Origin: Gautieria morchelliformis | Lineage: Eukaryota > Basidiomycota > Agaricomycetes > Gomphales > Gomphaceae | Length of the DNA stretch: 64,000 nucleotides | NCBI GenBank assembly: GCA_015179125.1 | Contig: WHVA01000279.1 | Location: 83,018-147,017, forward strand | Reading direction: 5' to 3' | Shown here: one piece after another, positions 8,757 through 19,947 of the stretch | Layout: each line of letters opens with the position of its first letter | How positions within the stretch are numbered: position 1 is the stretch's first letter | Program-made: the position numbers and the translations under genes | The notes under the pieces: generated by a model | The model's input: the letters and a program-made list of their open reading frames with translations, nothing else | Told to the model about the DNA's origin: nothing | The model's database searches: none

Positions 8757-11700
8757 GATGTGTGCCCCTGCTGCCTGTACATAACTGGTTTGCCTGTCTT
8801 GAAGTAGAGAATGAAAAGCCCCCACTCCCCTCACTTCGTACAGACCCACCGGATAAAGTCACACAAAAGCCAAATCCGACACCCCGTCTATCCCGCATCT
8901 GCCCTTGGGAGAGACGCCTTCCGAAGCGCTATGTTGTTGCTGCCACCCCTGGCCCCAAGTCACTAGTCATTAAGGTGGAGATCCAGACGACAGATACGGC
9001 GGAAGTCAAATCCGGACCTGCCCTTGTCGATTGCGGGGCCACTGGTCAGTTTATGGATCGGGACTATGTGGAACGGAACCGACTGACCACGCGGAAGTTG
9101 CAACGTGCAATCCCTGTGTTCAATGTGGATCGAAGCCCCAATGAGGCAGGGTCCATCACGGAGATAGTAGACACAATTCTCCGCTACGATGGACACTCGG
9201 AATGCACTTCCTTTGCAGTCACCAGCCTGGGGAAGAAAGACATCATCCTCGGATTTACCTGGCTCCAGGAGCACAACCCGGAGATCAATTGGCAGACTCG
9301 GAAGGTACTGATGAGTCGATGCCCAGCCAAGTGTCACATGTGCCGATCGGAGGTGCGGAAGGAGCGCCAGGAGCAGCGGAAGACCGAACGGCTCATACAG
9401 ACATGTCGTTCTGGCCCCCATCGACTGCTTGCAGAAGAAGACTCGGAAGCGGAATTTGAACCGGGTCCAAGTTCCGATTCCAATTCCGATTCCGACTCCG
9501 ATGTCATCCGACTCGGCCGGGAAGACACTCTGGCGGAAGGGGAGCGCTTGCTGTATGTAAACCTTCCGCCGGAAGTGGAACACATCCGCGCCACCGGAAA
9601 TATTTCGCAACGCCTTGCTGAAGCCTCCAAGAGGCATGATAGAGTAGAGGCGGAAATTCCGGAGTACCTGCGAGAGTTCGAGGACATCTTTTCCAAGGAG
9701 TTGTTTGATACCCTGCCTCCACGGAAGCTGTGGGACCACGCCATCGAGTTGGAGCCTGGGTCAAAGCCCACCAACTGCAAAGTCTACCCGCTGTCACCCA
9801 AGGAGCAGGTAGAGCTCGATGCATTCCTTGCGGAAAACCTCCGTACAGGGAGGATCCGCCCCTCCAAGTCACCCATGGCATCTCCGGTGTTCTTCATCAA
9901 GAAGAAGGACGGCTCGCTCAGCCTTGTGCAGGACTACCGGGCCTTGAATACGATCACGAACAAGAACCGGTACCCCATTCCACTCATTTCCGAACTGATC
10001 ACACAACTCCGCGGGGCGAGGTACTTCACTAAGCTGGATGTCCGCTGGGGCTTCAATAATGTCCGGATCCGGGAGGGAGACAAGTGGAAGGCCGCATTCC
10101 ACACCAACCGAGGACTCTTTGAGCCACAGGTCATGTTCTTTGGCCTCACCAACAGTCCTGCCACGTTCCAGACAATGATGAATGACATTTTCCGTGACAT
10201 GATAGCAGAAGGGGTTGTCTGCGTCTACCTCGATGACATCCTCATCTTCACAAAAACAATGTCCGAACATCGGGAAGTCGTGCGGAGAGTGCTGGAACGG
10301 CTCCGGGAGTACAACCTGTGTCTCAAGCCGGAAAAGTGCGAATTTGAGCGGATGCGGATAGAGTATCTTGTGGTGATTGTGTCGGAAGGAAAGGTGGAAA
10401 TGGACCCAGTCAAGGTTTCCGGTGTGTCGGATTGGCCTGTGCCGCGGAACAAGAAGGAGGTCCAGTCCTTCATTGGGTTTGTCAATTTCTACCGGCAGTT
10501 CATCAAGGACTTCTCCTGCCACGCCCGTGCCCTCTTCGACCTCACCAAGAAGGAGGTTGGATGGCGGTGGGGAGAGCCGGAACAGGCTTCCTTTGACAAA
10601 CTCAAGGAGCTGATCACTTCCGCCCCGGTCCTGATCTTTCCCGACGACTCTCGCCCTTATCGAGTCGAGGCGGATTCTTCCGACGCAGCTACCGGAGCGG
10701 TCTTGTCACAGCAGTCATCGGAAGATGGTGGGGGGTGGCATCCAATTGCCTTCTTCTCTAAGAGCCTTAGTCCAGTCGAGCGGAACTATGAGATCCATGA
10801 CAAGGAGATGCTGCATCCGAGCGCTGGAGGAGTGGCGACACTTCCTCGAGGGTGCTCTATGCCCTTTTGAGATCTGGACAGACCACAAGAACCTCGAGTA
10901 TTTCCGCACGTCTAAGAAACTAAACCAACGACAAGCACGGTGGTCCCTACACCTGTCCCGGTTTGACTTCATGCTCCACCACCGCCCCGGCCGCACCATG
11001 GGCAAGCCCGATGCCCTATCGCGCCGCGCGGATCATGGAAGCGGAAGTGGAGACAACGCGGATATGACACTGCTCCGCCCAAGTCTCTTTGCAATCCGTG
11101 CCCTAGAAGGAGTGACTGCAGTTGGGGCGGAAGCGGAAATGCTCCGGGATGTCCGGAGGCAGTACCGGAATGGAGAGAAGGAGGAGTCGGTGGTGAAGGC
11201 AGTGGAGGAACTCCAGAAAGGGCACTCACGGTCTGTACGGGAAGCGGAATGGTCGGAACGTGATGGACTGCTCCACTTCAGAGGCAAGGTCTATGTTCCA
11301 GGTGGGGCAGACCTCCGCCGTCGCATCGTGTCCCAGCACCATGACACACGGGTCGCTGGGCATGCTGGCAGGTGGAAGACGCTGGAGTTAGTCGCTCGGA
11401 ATTACTGGTGGCCTCAGATGTCCCGCTACATTGGACAGTATGTGAAGACATGTGACCTTTGTCTCCGAACCAAAGCGCAACGACATCCGCCCGTCGGAGA
11501 ACTTGTTCCGCTTCCGATTCCCGAGTCCCGCTGGGACACCATCAGTGTCGACTTCATCGTTGAACTCCCAGAGTCTCATGGCTACGATGCGATCATGAAC
11601 GTCGTGGATTCGGTAAGCAAGGTGTCCCACTTCATTCCGACGCACACGACGACCACAGCCCTCGGAGCGGCCCGCCTGTTCCTTGCACATGTCTGGAAGT

Positions 11701-12047
11701 TGCATGGGCTCCCAAAGCAAGTTGTTTCCGACCGAGGTCCGCAGTTTGTCGCGGAACTGACTCGGGAGCTCTACCGACTGCTCGGCATAAAGCTGGCTAC
11801 CATCACGGCGTACCATCCGCAGGGTGACGGACAGACGGAACGGGTCAATAAGGAGTTGGAGCAATATCTCCGCCTCTTTGTCAATGAGAGGCAGGATGAC
11901 TGGGATGAATTACTTCCGCTGGCGGAATTCCAATACAACAACCATGTCCATTCCGCCACACAACAGACTCCCTTCATGCTCGACTCCGGACGACACCCGC
12001 GGATGGGCTTCGAACCACGCCAGGCTGACTCCCGACTCGAGACGGTC
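8594..12047 (+). pseudogene. Pol polyprotein of Gypsy family C (copy A), frameshifted and truncated
   Basis: Pol replicates and inserts the element. In order: protease with VDCGATGQF (Cys where Ser or Thr is usual in the D-S/T-G triad) near 9030; reverse transcriptase with KLDVRWGFNNV, FGLTNSPATFQ and the catalytic VYLDDIL near 10230; RNase H with DSRPYRVEADSS and WTDHKNLEYF; integrase with an H-H-C-C finger (HHDTRVAGH, CDLC) and catalytic D (SVDFIVELP), D (SDRGPQF) and E (GQTERVNKELEQ). A 5-bp deletion relative to the copy at 46928 (near 10811, between KEML and ALEEW) shifts the frame, so RNase H is split into two frames (8594-10870 and 10725-12119). The sequence leaves pol near 12047, so the integrase C-terminus is lost. 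It was probably expressed by frameshifting from gag. Confidence 0.85.
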
Positions 12048-12115
12048 CTCTCTGACCTCTGCCTTCCAACTCAATTTCTGATATCCAACTTAACTCAATT
12101 CTTGAACCCTTACCT
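12048..12115 (+). repeat. Short fragment of a D-type LTR
   Basis: This 68-bp stretch matches 16275-16344 and the equivalent before 19948, the tail of a truncated D-type LTR that precedes each Helitron B unit. It forms the junction between the broken Gypsy copy and the first Helitron unit. Confidence 0.65.
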
Positions 12116-12127
12116 CTAGGTGGATAC

Positions 12128-12609
12128 TGTAAGGGCAACCCTGGCTAGTTGTGGAGATCACACTACCACACAACTGACAAGGGGAAATCCAAAGTATGTA
12201 TAAATGAACGGAGTATACAAGAGAGGGGATTCTCACCTGACAAGGGGAAATCCAAAGAGAAAAGTCTAAGGACCCCCCAATGTCAGCGAGCCCGTATTAT
12301 ACTACGCTGCGCGGCCAGGGACAACACTTGGCACCCGCCATCAACCCTGCATCGCCCTGACCCTTGATCGACCCTTGATGCCACCTATTATGCGAGTCGC
12401 TTGATTTCCGACACTGTTCCGGGGGTGGAAGTCGGAAATTGGAGTGGAACTGGCAAGGCGAACAGAACTGGTGGAAGTTCTCCCAGAAGCGGAATCATTT
12501 CCGAAAGCGGAGGCGGAGATGGAATCGGAACCGGAACCGGAGTCGGAAATGGAGTCGGAACTGGGTGTGGTGTCGGAACTGGAAATGGAAAACAGGGTGT
12601 CCCCTGACA
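12128..12609 (-). repeat. Solo LTR of family C in Helitron B1
   Basis: This is a complete 482-bp LTR in reverse orientation (TGTAAGGG to CCCCTGACA on the plus strand), flanked by GATAC at 12123-12127 and 12610-12614. Removing it and one GATAC restores the sequence found uninterrupted at 16350 and 19955. It includes the 63-bp internal duplication. Confidence 0.95.
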
Positions 12610-12734
12610 GATACCCATGCTTCACACGGCGGTGTAGGTCAAACACATTGGGTAAATAAAACTTGGGATAAGTAAAACACATCTCATTGCAATTGAAAGT
12701 AGCTATAAGTAACACATCAAGATAGGTAATGTCT

Positions 12735-13640
12735 CTACAAATGTCTGCATGTGCCCAAGTATAGCGTGCATAGCATGTCCTCCATGCATAGCCTCGAATA
12801 CAGCATGCTTATTGTGTCCCTGGCCCACATATAACATGTCCCCAAGTATAGTGTGCGTAGCATGTCCTCCATGCATAGTGTGTCTCCACATGTTGCATAT
12901 CCCCAAGTACAGTGTGCATGGCATGTCCCACATGCATAGCATGTCCCTGGTTTGTAGCATGTCCCCAAACATAGTGTGTCCACATGTGTAGCATCTCCCT
13001 CAAGTATAGTGTGCAAAGTGTGTCCCCAATGCATAACATGTCCCCCGAGTATAGTGTGCATAGCATGTTCTTTGTTTGTAGCGTGTCCCCAAGTATAGCA
13101 TGGGTAGAATGTCCCTTGTTTGTAGTGTTTTCCCCTGTAGTGTGTCCCTTGTTTGTACCGTGTCCCCCAAGCATAGTGTGTCCCAACACATAGTGTGCAC
13201 ATCCCCATGCATAGTGTGCGTAGTGTGTCTCTTGTTTGTACCGTGTCCCCCAATCATAGTGTGTCTGTCCCCAAGCATAGTATGTCCCCAAGCATAGTGT
13301 ATCTCACCATATAGTGTGCACATCCCCATACATAGTGTGTGTGTGCCCATGCATAGCATGCTTGTCCCCATGCATAACATGTGTGTCTCTACGCATAACA
13401 TGCATGTCCCCAAGCATAGCATGCGTGTCCCCATGCACAACACGCATGTCTCCACACCTAACGTGCATGTCTCCACACCTAACATGCATGTCTCCATGCA
13501 TAACATGTATGTCTTCACGCCTAACATGCATGTCTCCATGCATAACATATGTGTCTCCATGCATAGCGTGCGTGTCTCCATGCATAGCGTGCGTGTCCCC
13601 ATGCATAGTGTGTGTAGCATGTCCCAATGGCATGTGTAGC
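12735..13640. repeat. 21-bp minisatellite in Helitron B1
   Basis: About 0.9 kb of degenerate repeats built on words such as CATGTCCCCATGCATAG. Between 13440 and 13600 several consecutive units are exactly 21 bp. Because 21 is a multiple of three, frames stay open across it on both strands and give long artefactual peptides with a 7-residue period. Similar arrays are at 16490-17210 and 20085-20710. Confidence 0.9.
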
Positions 13641-14850
13641 ATATCCCAAGGGCCTCAAAGTGAAGCAATCAGAGGCTGTTACTTATCATTTACTTTTCGC
13701 AAACTCAGGGACATGTATCAATGTCTATTTTGTGACATATACAGACATAACTAAAATAGTAAAGGAAGCCATATTTAAGCAGCTGCTGTCATTAATTTTA
13801 ACAAAGTCAGGATTATCTCAAAACAAATGTCCAGTACATTTAAGCTGAAGTTGTTATTAATTTTAGCAGAGTCAAGATTATGTATTTTTCGAAAAATGTC
13901 AAAGAAATGCACTGTACATTTAACCTGGAGCTGTTGTCAATTTTCATAAAGTCAGGATAATTTATTGACATCTATCTGCGAAAAAATGTCAAAAAAGTAC
14001 AGTACGTTGAAGCAGAAGCTGTTATTAATGCCCAGCCAAAGCCAGAGAAGCCCAGAGACTGACAGAGAAACCCAGAGCCCAGCCAAAGCCATAGTAAGCC
14101 AGCCACCAGTATAGCCAGAGAGGAGTGGCTGGTAAGCAGCTTTACAGTAAATAAAAAACCACATTTAAAAGCAGAATCTATTGTCCTTGATTTTAGAGGG
14201 AACTTATTGATGTCAATTTTCGAAAAAAACCTGAAAAATATATATATCAAAATACATTTTTGTCAGCAGTCTTGGAATTTTATTTAAATCTATTTTCGAA
14301 AAAAATCACAAAAATATAAAGCACATGTGAATACAATATGATAAAACAAAAGGAACCAATAATATTACAAACACAAATAAAATAAAATACATTGGAATGC
14401 ATTAAAAAAGAGGTATTGCTTACCAATAGATAGCCAGCCAACCAAAGCCATAGACAGCCAGCCAGCTAAAGGAGGAGAGACCAGAGAGCGCAGCAGACAA
14501 CAGACACAGTGCAGACAGAGCAGAGAGCAGACAGCGCAGATACAGCATACAGCGCAGCAGACAGCAGACAGCAGACAGCCCAGACAGCGCAGATACAGCA
14601 TACAGCAGACAGCAGAGTGAGGAATTGCCGGACAGGCAGATTCCTGGCGTCTCATCCTACTGAACTGCCTTTATATACCGCGCGCGCGTATCGTGCACGG
14701 ACCATGCACGAACGGGTCACGTGACCGCGGACGCTGCTGCGCAGCGTTCTATGCTCGCGGCTGCGCCGCTCGCCGCTGACCTAATTTTTACGTAATATTA
14801 TTTGTCAGCAGTGCGCCCACAACCCACCGAGCCGCTTTCATATAGTGTAA

Positions 14851-16344
14851 CTAGGTGGATACCCGCGCTTCGCGCGGGGGTGCAAGTCAAACGCCTCGGT
14901 AAGGTCAAACGCATCAGCAAGGTCAAACGCCTTGGGTAAATCAAACTTGGGATAAGTCAAACACATTTGGATGAGAAAATTTTGTTCAGATAAGTAAAAC
15001 GCATCTTATTGATTGAAAGTAGCTCTAAGTAACACATCAAGGTAGGTAATGTTATGACCATGCTGCTTGACCAATTCTGGTACCTCCATGCCTCCTCTGG
15101 CTCTATCCCGCAACGTCCACACTTTGACCTTTTGATCCCCTTGTTCTTTACTATTCGTATACTTCCCCTTTTGACTCTATGCACTGGCCTTCCCTACTTG
15201 ACCCTTAGCATAGCCAGTCTGGAGCATCAGGAGATCCATTTGTTCCACTATCAATGTTACAACTGTTCCGCTCAACCATCTCCGCCATATCCGCATATCC
15301 TCCGCACCACCTCTGCACCGCCTCCGCACCACCTCCGACTCTATTCCGCAACATCCGCACCATCTGCAACCCTCTACCTCAACCCTTGTGATTTCAGTAC
15401 CCCTGGCCACCTCCAGATACCGGCCCCCCTACTCAACCCTGAACACAGCAAGATACCATTTCCGTAATTCCATTTCTTCTGAGGCCTATTGTACTTACTC
15501 GCCTTGTTCTTTGCCATTGTACTTACCCTACCCTGCACCCCCCTTGTCATCCCATTGTTCCGCATTAGTTACTTGCCCCGTATATCTATCCGATTCCTGC
15601 ACTCTCCAGAATTTGCTTAGTACCATACCATTACCTGTTGCTTCAGCTCTTTGTATAAAACCCCCTCATGTATGTCTCCGTCTCTGAAATCAGATAATTG
15701 ACTTCAATACGTGATTCCCCCACACTGTCTCCTGTTCTTAGCACAGCGAGTTTTGCTAGTCTTGTCTCCTTCCGCTCTCGACCCTCTGTCCTCCGCCTCT
15801 TCCGACCTTTGATCTCCGATCCTCGAACATCAACTCTCAGTACTCTGTTCCCGACTTCTGCCTTCTCCAATATCCGCAAGTCAATCCCGAAATACTTAGG
15901 ACAGTAGTTCATCAGGGGCGCAACACATAAGTTGAAGCCGTTGTCCTTTCCAGTTCCAACCTCCGGGAATTCCAATACGTAACAATCAATTAGACCCACA
16001 TTCCCCTTGTTCTTTTGCCTATTGATTGTTCTAAGTTCTACCCGGCACCCCCTTGTAGTTCTTCTTGTTCTGTATTAGTTACTTACTCCATTTATCCTAG
16101 TTAGTTTTGCTTGCACTGGAATTGCTTACCTCTACCTTCTGACATGTTGTCTCAGCTCTTTGAATAAACCCAGTCATGTGTGCCTCTGTTCTGCAATCAG
16201 ATAATTGACTTTGATATGTGACTCCCTTTGCACCGTTTCCTGTTCTTACCACAGCAAGTACTTGCAAGGCCTCTGTCTCTCTGACCTCTGCCTTCCAACT
16301 CGATTTCTGATATCCAACTTAACTCGATTCTTGAACCCTTACCT
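14851..16344 (-). mobile_element. Composite unit A1: Helitron 3' end plus nested D-type LTRs
   Basis: The unit begins at CTAG (14851-14854), next to a perfect hairpin (14862-14878, 7-bp arms, 3-nt loop), the minus-strand 3' terminus of a Helitron closely like the autonomous one. About 200 bp of Helitron end follow. From 15050 a D-type LTR (TGTTATGACC) takes over and runs to about 16340, where it is cut off by unit B2. Another LTR of the same superfamily is nested in it. No coding sequence is present. Unit A2 (18467-19947) is a near copy with the same nested insertion. Confidence 0.75.
15255..15984 (+). repeat. Solo LTR (D-type) nested in unit A1
   Basis: This 730-bp LTR starts TGTTACAACTG and ends ACGTAACA, and is flanked by ATCAA at 15250-15254 and 15985-15989. 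It resembles the LTRs at 43945 and 58604. It lies inside the truncated D-type LTR at 15050-16340. Confidence 0.93.
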
Positions 16345-18465
16345 CTAGGTGGATACCCATGCTTCACACGGGGGTGTAGGTCAAACGCATTGGGTAAATC
16401 AAACTTGGGATAAGTACAACACATCTCATTGCAATTGAAAGTAGCTATAAGTAACACATCAAGATAGGTAATGACTCTACACATGGCTGCATGTACCCAA
16501 GTATAGCGTGCATAGCATGTCCTCCATGCATAGCCTCGAATATAGCATGCTTATTGTGTCCCTGGCCCACATATAACATGTCCCCAAGTATAGTGTGTGT
16601 AGCATGTCCTCCATGCATAGTGTGTCTCCATATGTGGCATGTCCCTGGTTTGTAGCATGTCCCCAAACATAGCGTGTCCCTAAATTATAGCATGTGTGTC
16701 CCCCATGCATAGTGTGTCCACATGTGTAGCATGTCCCTACATGTAGTGTGTGTAGCATCTCCCTCAAGTATAGTGTGCAAAGTGTGTCCCCCATGCATAA
16801 CATGTCCCCCAAGTATAGCATGTGTAGAATGTGCCTGTTTGTAGTGTTTTCCCCATGCATAGTGTGTGTAATGTGTCTCTTGTTTGTATTGTGTGCCCCA
16901 AGCATAGTGTGTCTGTCCCCAAGAATCGTGTGTCCCCGCTCATAGTGTGTGTGTCCCCATGTATAGCCTGTCTGTCCCCAAGAATAGTGTGTCCCCACAT
17001 GTAACATGCATGTCCCCATGCATAGCGTACATTCCCCCAAGCATAGGGTGCGTGTCCCCACGCATAACATGCATGTCTCCAAGCATAACATGCATGTCTC
17101 CAAGCATAACATGCGTGTCCCCATGCATAGTGTGTGTAGCATGCCCCTCAAGTATAGCATGCATAGCATGTCCCAATGGTATATGTAGCATATCCCCAAG
17201 GGCCTCAAAGTGAAGCAAGCAGAGGCTGTTACTACTTATTAACTTTTAGCAAACTCAGGGACATGTATCACATATACAGACATAAATAAAATAGTCAAGG
17301 AAACCATATTTAAGCAGCTGCTGTCATTAATTGTAACAAAGTCAGGATTATCTCAAAACCAATGTCCAGTACATTTAAGCTGAAGTTTTTATTAATTTTA
17401 GCAGATTCAAGATTAACTATTTTTCGAAAAATGTCAAAAAAAAATGCACTGTACATTTAAGCTGGAGCTGTTGTCAATTTTCATAAAGTCAGGATAATTT
17501 ATTGACATCTATCTGCGAAAAAATGTCAAAAAAAGTACAGTACATTGAAGCAGAAGCTGTTATTAATGCCCAGCCAAAGCCAGAGAAACCCAGAGACTGA
17601 CAGAGAAACCCAGAGCCCAGCCAAAGCCATAGTAAGCCAGCCACCAGTATAGCCAGAGAGGAGTGGCTGGTAAGTGGCTTTACAGTAAATAAACCAATAA
17701 AACAAACCACATTTAAAAGCAGAATCTCATTAATTTTAGAGGGAACTTATTGATGTCTATTTTCGAAAAAAACCTGAAAAATATTGATATTAAAATACAT
17801 TTTTTTCAGCAGTCTTTGGATGGTATTTAAATCTATTTTCGAAAAAAATCACCAAAATATAATGCACATGTGACAATACTATGATGAAAAAAAAAAAGAA
17901 CTAATAAAATTACAAACACAAATAAAATAAAATACATGGCAATGCATTAAACAAAAAATATGACCTACCAATAGAAAGCCAGCCAAGCAATGGACAGGCA
18001 GCCAGCTAAAGGAGGAGACAGCAGACAGAGCAGACAGCACCCAGAGCAGACAGACACAGATCAGACAGCGGACAGAGCACAGAGCAGACAGCACAGAGCA
18101 CAGAGCACAGAGCACAGAGCAGACAGAGCAGACAGAGCACATAGCAGACAGCAGACAGAGGAATCGCCGGTTGGGCAGGTTACTGGCGTTCCCTCCTTAC
18201 CGTTCGGCCTTGATACTGTGCGCGCGTGTCTTGCACGGACCACGCTCGCGTATGCGCGCTCTGGTCGCGAACGGGTCATGTGACCGCTGCGCAGCGTTCT
18301 ATGCTCACCTAATTTGGAACGCGAACGGTCACATGACCATGCTGCACAGCGTTCTTGGCTCGCGGCTGCACCGCTCGCATCCGATTGGCCAGCTGACTAA
18401 TGCTTACCTAAAACCTGACATAAGCTCGACGCCCACAACCCACCGAGCCGCTTTCATACATAGGA
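16345..18465 (-). mobile_element. Non-autonomous Helitron unit B2
   Basis: The minus-strand 3' end is CTAG at 16345-16348. The 5' end at 18465 begins TC, the expected Helitron start, and is separated by a single T from the CTAG of unit A2. The interior is as in B1: a shorter 21-bp minisatellite (16490-17210), AT-rich repeats, and a CAGACAG microsatellite (18010-18165). There is no solo LTR at the position occupied in B1, which gives the empty-site sequence. The base after the 3' CTAG on the minus strand is A, not the usual T. Confidence 0.78.
16490..17210. repeat. 21-bp minisatellite in Helitron B2
   Basis: About 0.72 kb of the same repeat family as in B1, with unit number and order different from the other two arrays. 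Confidence 0.88.
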
Positions 18466-18466
18466 A

Positions 18467-19947
18467 CTAGGTGGATACCCGCGCTTCGCGCGGGGGTGCA
18501 AGTCAAACGCCTCGGTAAGGTCAAACGCCTTGGGTAAATCAAACTTGGGATAAGTCAAACACATTCGGATAAGAAAATTTCATTCAGATAAGTAAAACAC
18601 ATCTTATTGATTGAAAGTAGCTCTAAGTAACACATCAAGGTAGGTAATGTTATGACCATGCTGCTTGACCAATTCTGGTACCTCCATGCCTCCTCTGGCT
18701 CTATCCCGCAACGTCCACACTTTGACCTTTTGATCCCCTTGTTCTTTACTATTCGTATACTTCCCCTTTTGACTCTATGCACTGGCCTTCCCTACTTGAC
18801 CCTTAGCATAGCAAGTCTGGAGCATCAGGAGATCCATTTGTTCCACTATCAATGTTACGACTGTTCCGCTCAACCATCTCCGCCATATCCGCATATCCTC
18901 CGCACCACCTCTGCACCGCCTCCGCACCACCTCCGACTCTATTCCGCAACATCCGCACCATCTGCAACCCTCTACCTCAACCCTTGTGATTTCAGTACCC
19001 CTGGCCACCTCCAGATACCGGCCCCCGTACTCGACCCTGAGCACAGCAAGATACCATTTCCGTAATTCCGTTTCTTCCGAGGCCTATTGTACTTACTCGC
19101 CGTGTTCTTTGCCATTGTACTTACCCTACCCTGCACACCCCCTTGTCATCCCATTGTTCCGTATTAGTTACTTGCCCCGTATGTCTATCCGATTCCTGCA
19201 CTCTCCAGAATTTGCTTAGTACCATACCATTACCTGTTGCTTCAGCTCTTTGTATAAAACCCCCTCATGTATGTCTCCATTCCTGCAATCAGATAATCAA
19301 CTTCGATACATGATTCCCTTCACACTGTCTCCTGTTCTTAGCACAGCGAGTTTTGCTAGTCTTGTCTCCTTCCGCTCTCGACCCTCTGTCCTCCGCCTCT
19401 TCCACCTCTTCCGACCTTTGTTCTCCGACCCTCGAACCTCGACTCTCAGTACTCGGTTCCCAACTTCTGCCTTCTCCGATATCCGCAAGTCAATCCCGAA
19501 ATACTTAGGACGGTAGTTCATCAGGGGCGCAACACATAAGTTGAAGCCGTTGTCCTTTCCAGTTCCGCCCTCTGGGAATTCCGATACATAACAATCAATT
19601 AGACCCACATTCCCCTTGTTCTTTTGCCTATTGATTGTTCTTAGTTCTACCCGGCACCCCCTTGTAGTTCCTCTTGTTCCGTATTAGTTACTTACTCCAT
19701 TTATCCTAGTTACTTTTGTTTGCACTGGAATTGCTTACCTCTACCTTCTGACATGTTGTCTCAGCTCTTTGTATATAACCCAGTCATATATGCCTCTGTT
19801 CTGCAATCAGATAATTGACTTTGATATGTGACTCCCTTTGCACTGTTTCCTGTTCTTACCACAGCAAGTACTTGCAAGGCCTCTGTCTCTCTGCCTTCCA
19901 ACTCGATTTCTGATATCCAACTTAACTCGATTCTTGAACCCTTACCT
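18467..19947 (-). mobile_element. Composite unit A2: near copy of A1
   Basis: It starts with CTAG at 18467-18470 and a perfect hairpin (18478-18494), followed by Helitron end sequence, a truncated D-type LTR from 18648, and the nested LTR 18853-19593. It differs from A1 by scattered substitutions and small indels, for example a missing 21-bp stretch near 18520. Because the nested LTR sits at the same base in both units, A1 and A2 derive from duplication of one already-nested unit. Confidence 0.78.
18853..19593 (+). repeat. Solo LTR (D-type) nested in unit A2
   Basis: This 741-bp LTR is flanked by ATCAA at 18848-18852 and 19594-19598, the same duplication and position as in A1. It carries a small insertion (around 19400) relative to the A1 copy. 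Confidence 0.93.

Larger units (their letters stand above)
6971..12047 (+). mobile_element. Ty3/Gypsy element family C, copy A, truncated at its 3' end
   Basis: The copy has a 5' LTR, gag and most of pol, colinear with the complete copy at 46928-53805. It stops within integrase near 12047, where it joins a fragment of another LTR, so the GPY/chromodomain region and the 3' LTR are missing. The enzymes are a Gypsy-order set: protease, reverse transcriptase, RNase H, integrase. One small deletion shifts the frame in RNase H (about 10811). Otherwise this is the better-preserved of the two copies. Confidence 0.9.
12116..14849 (-). mobile_element. Non-autonomous Helitron unit B1
   Basis: On the minus strand the unit ends 3' with CTAG (12116-12119), preceded by a hairpin that is imperfect and retains G-T pairs. 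The 5' end lies at 14849, where the sequence next to the following unit reads CTAG-T-TA on the minus strand. It shares its 5' subterminal GC-rich block and its 3' end style with the autonomous Helitron at 21858-28479. The interior holds no gene. It contains a 21-bp minisatellite (12735-13640), AT-rich imperfect repeats of about 75 bp (13740-14020) and CAGACAG-type microsatellite (14489-14620). A solo LTR is nested near the 3' end. The unit would need Rep-helicase in trans. Confidence 0.75.

Noticed and set aside
7776-8849. A 357-codon minus-strand open frame opposite gag of element A (also 47796-48587 in the nested copy)
   Set aside because: It is antisense to a well-supported Gag with a zinc knuckle; it shows no domain, and its openness follows from the codon bias of the sense gene.
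8963-9739. A 258-codon minus-strand frame opposite pol
   Set aside because: Shadow of the protease/RT linker; no recognisable domain.
12735-13640. CRISPR-like array appearance of the regular repeats
   Set aside because: Repeats are degenerate, directly adjacent without unique spacers, and lie inside a eukaryotic Helitron; no cas genes.
14489-14620. CAGACAG-rich tract considered as a telomere- or satellite-like array
   Set aside because: It is irregular microsatellite inside Helitron units and recurs only there.
15054-15467. 137-codon plus-strand frame in unit A1 (and 18652-19065 in A2)
   Set aside because: It lies across a D-type LTR and a nested LTR; Pro/Ser-rich composition comes from the C/T-rich LTR.
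16477-17208. A 243-codon minus-strand open frame, and similar frames at 13000-13668 and 20153-20719
   Set aside because: They coincide with 21-bp minisatellites; the peptides are 7-residue repeats and overlap equally open frames on the other strand.
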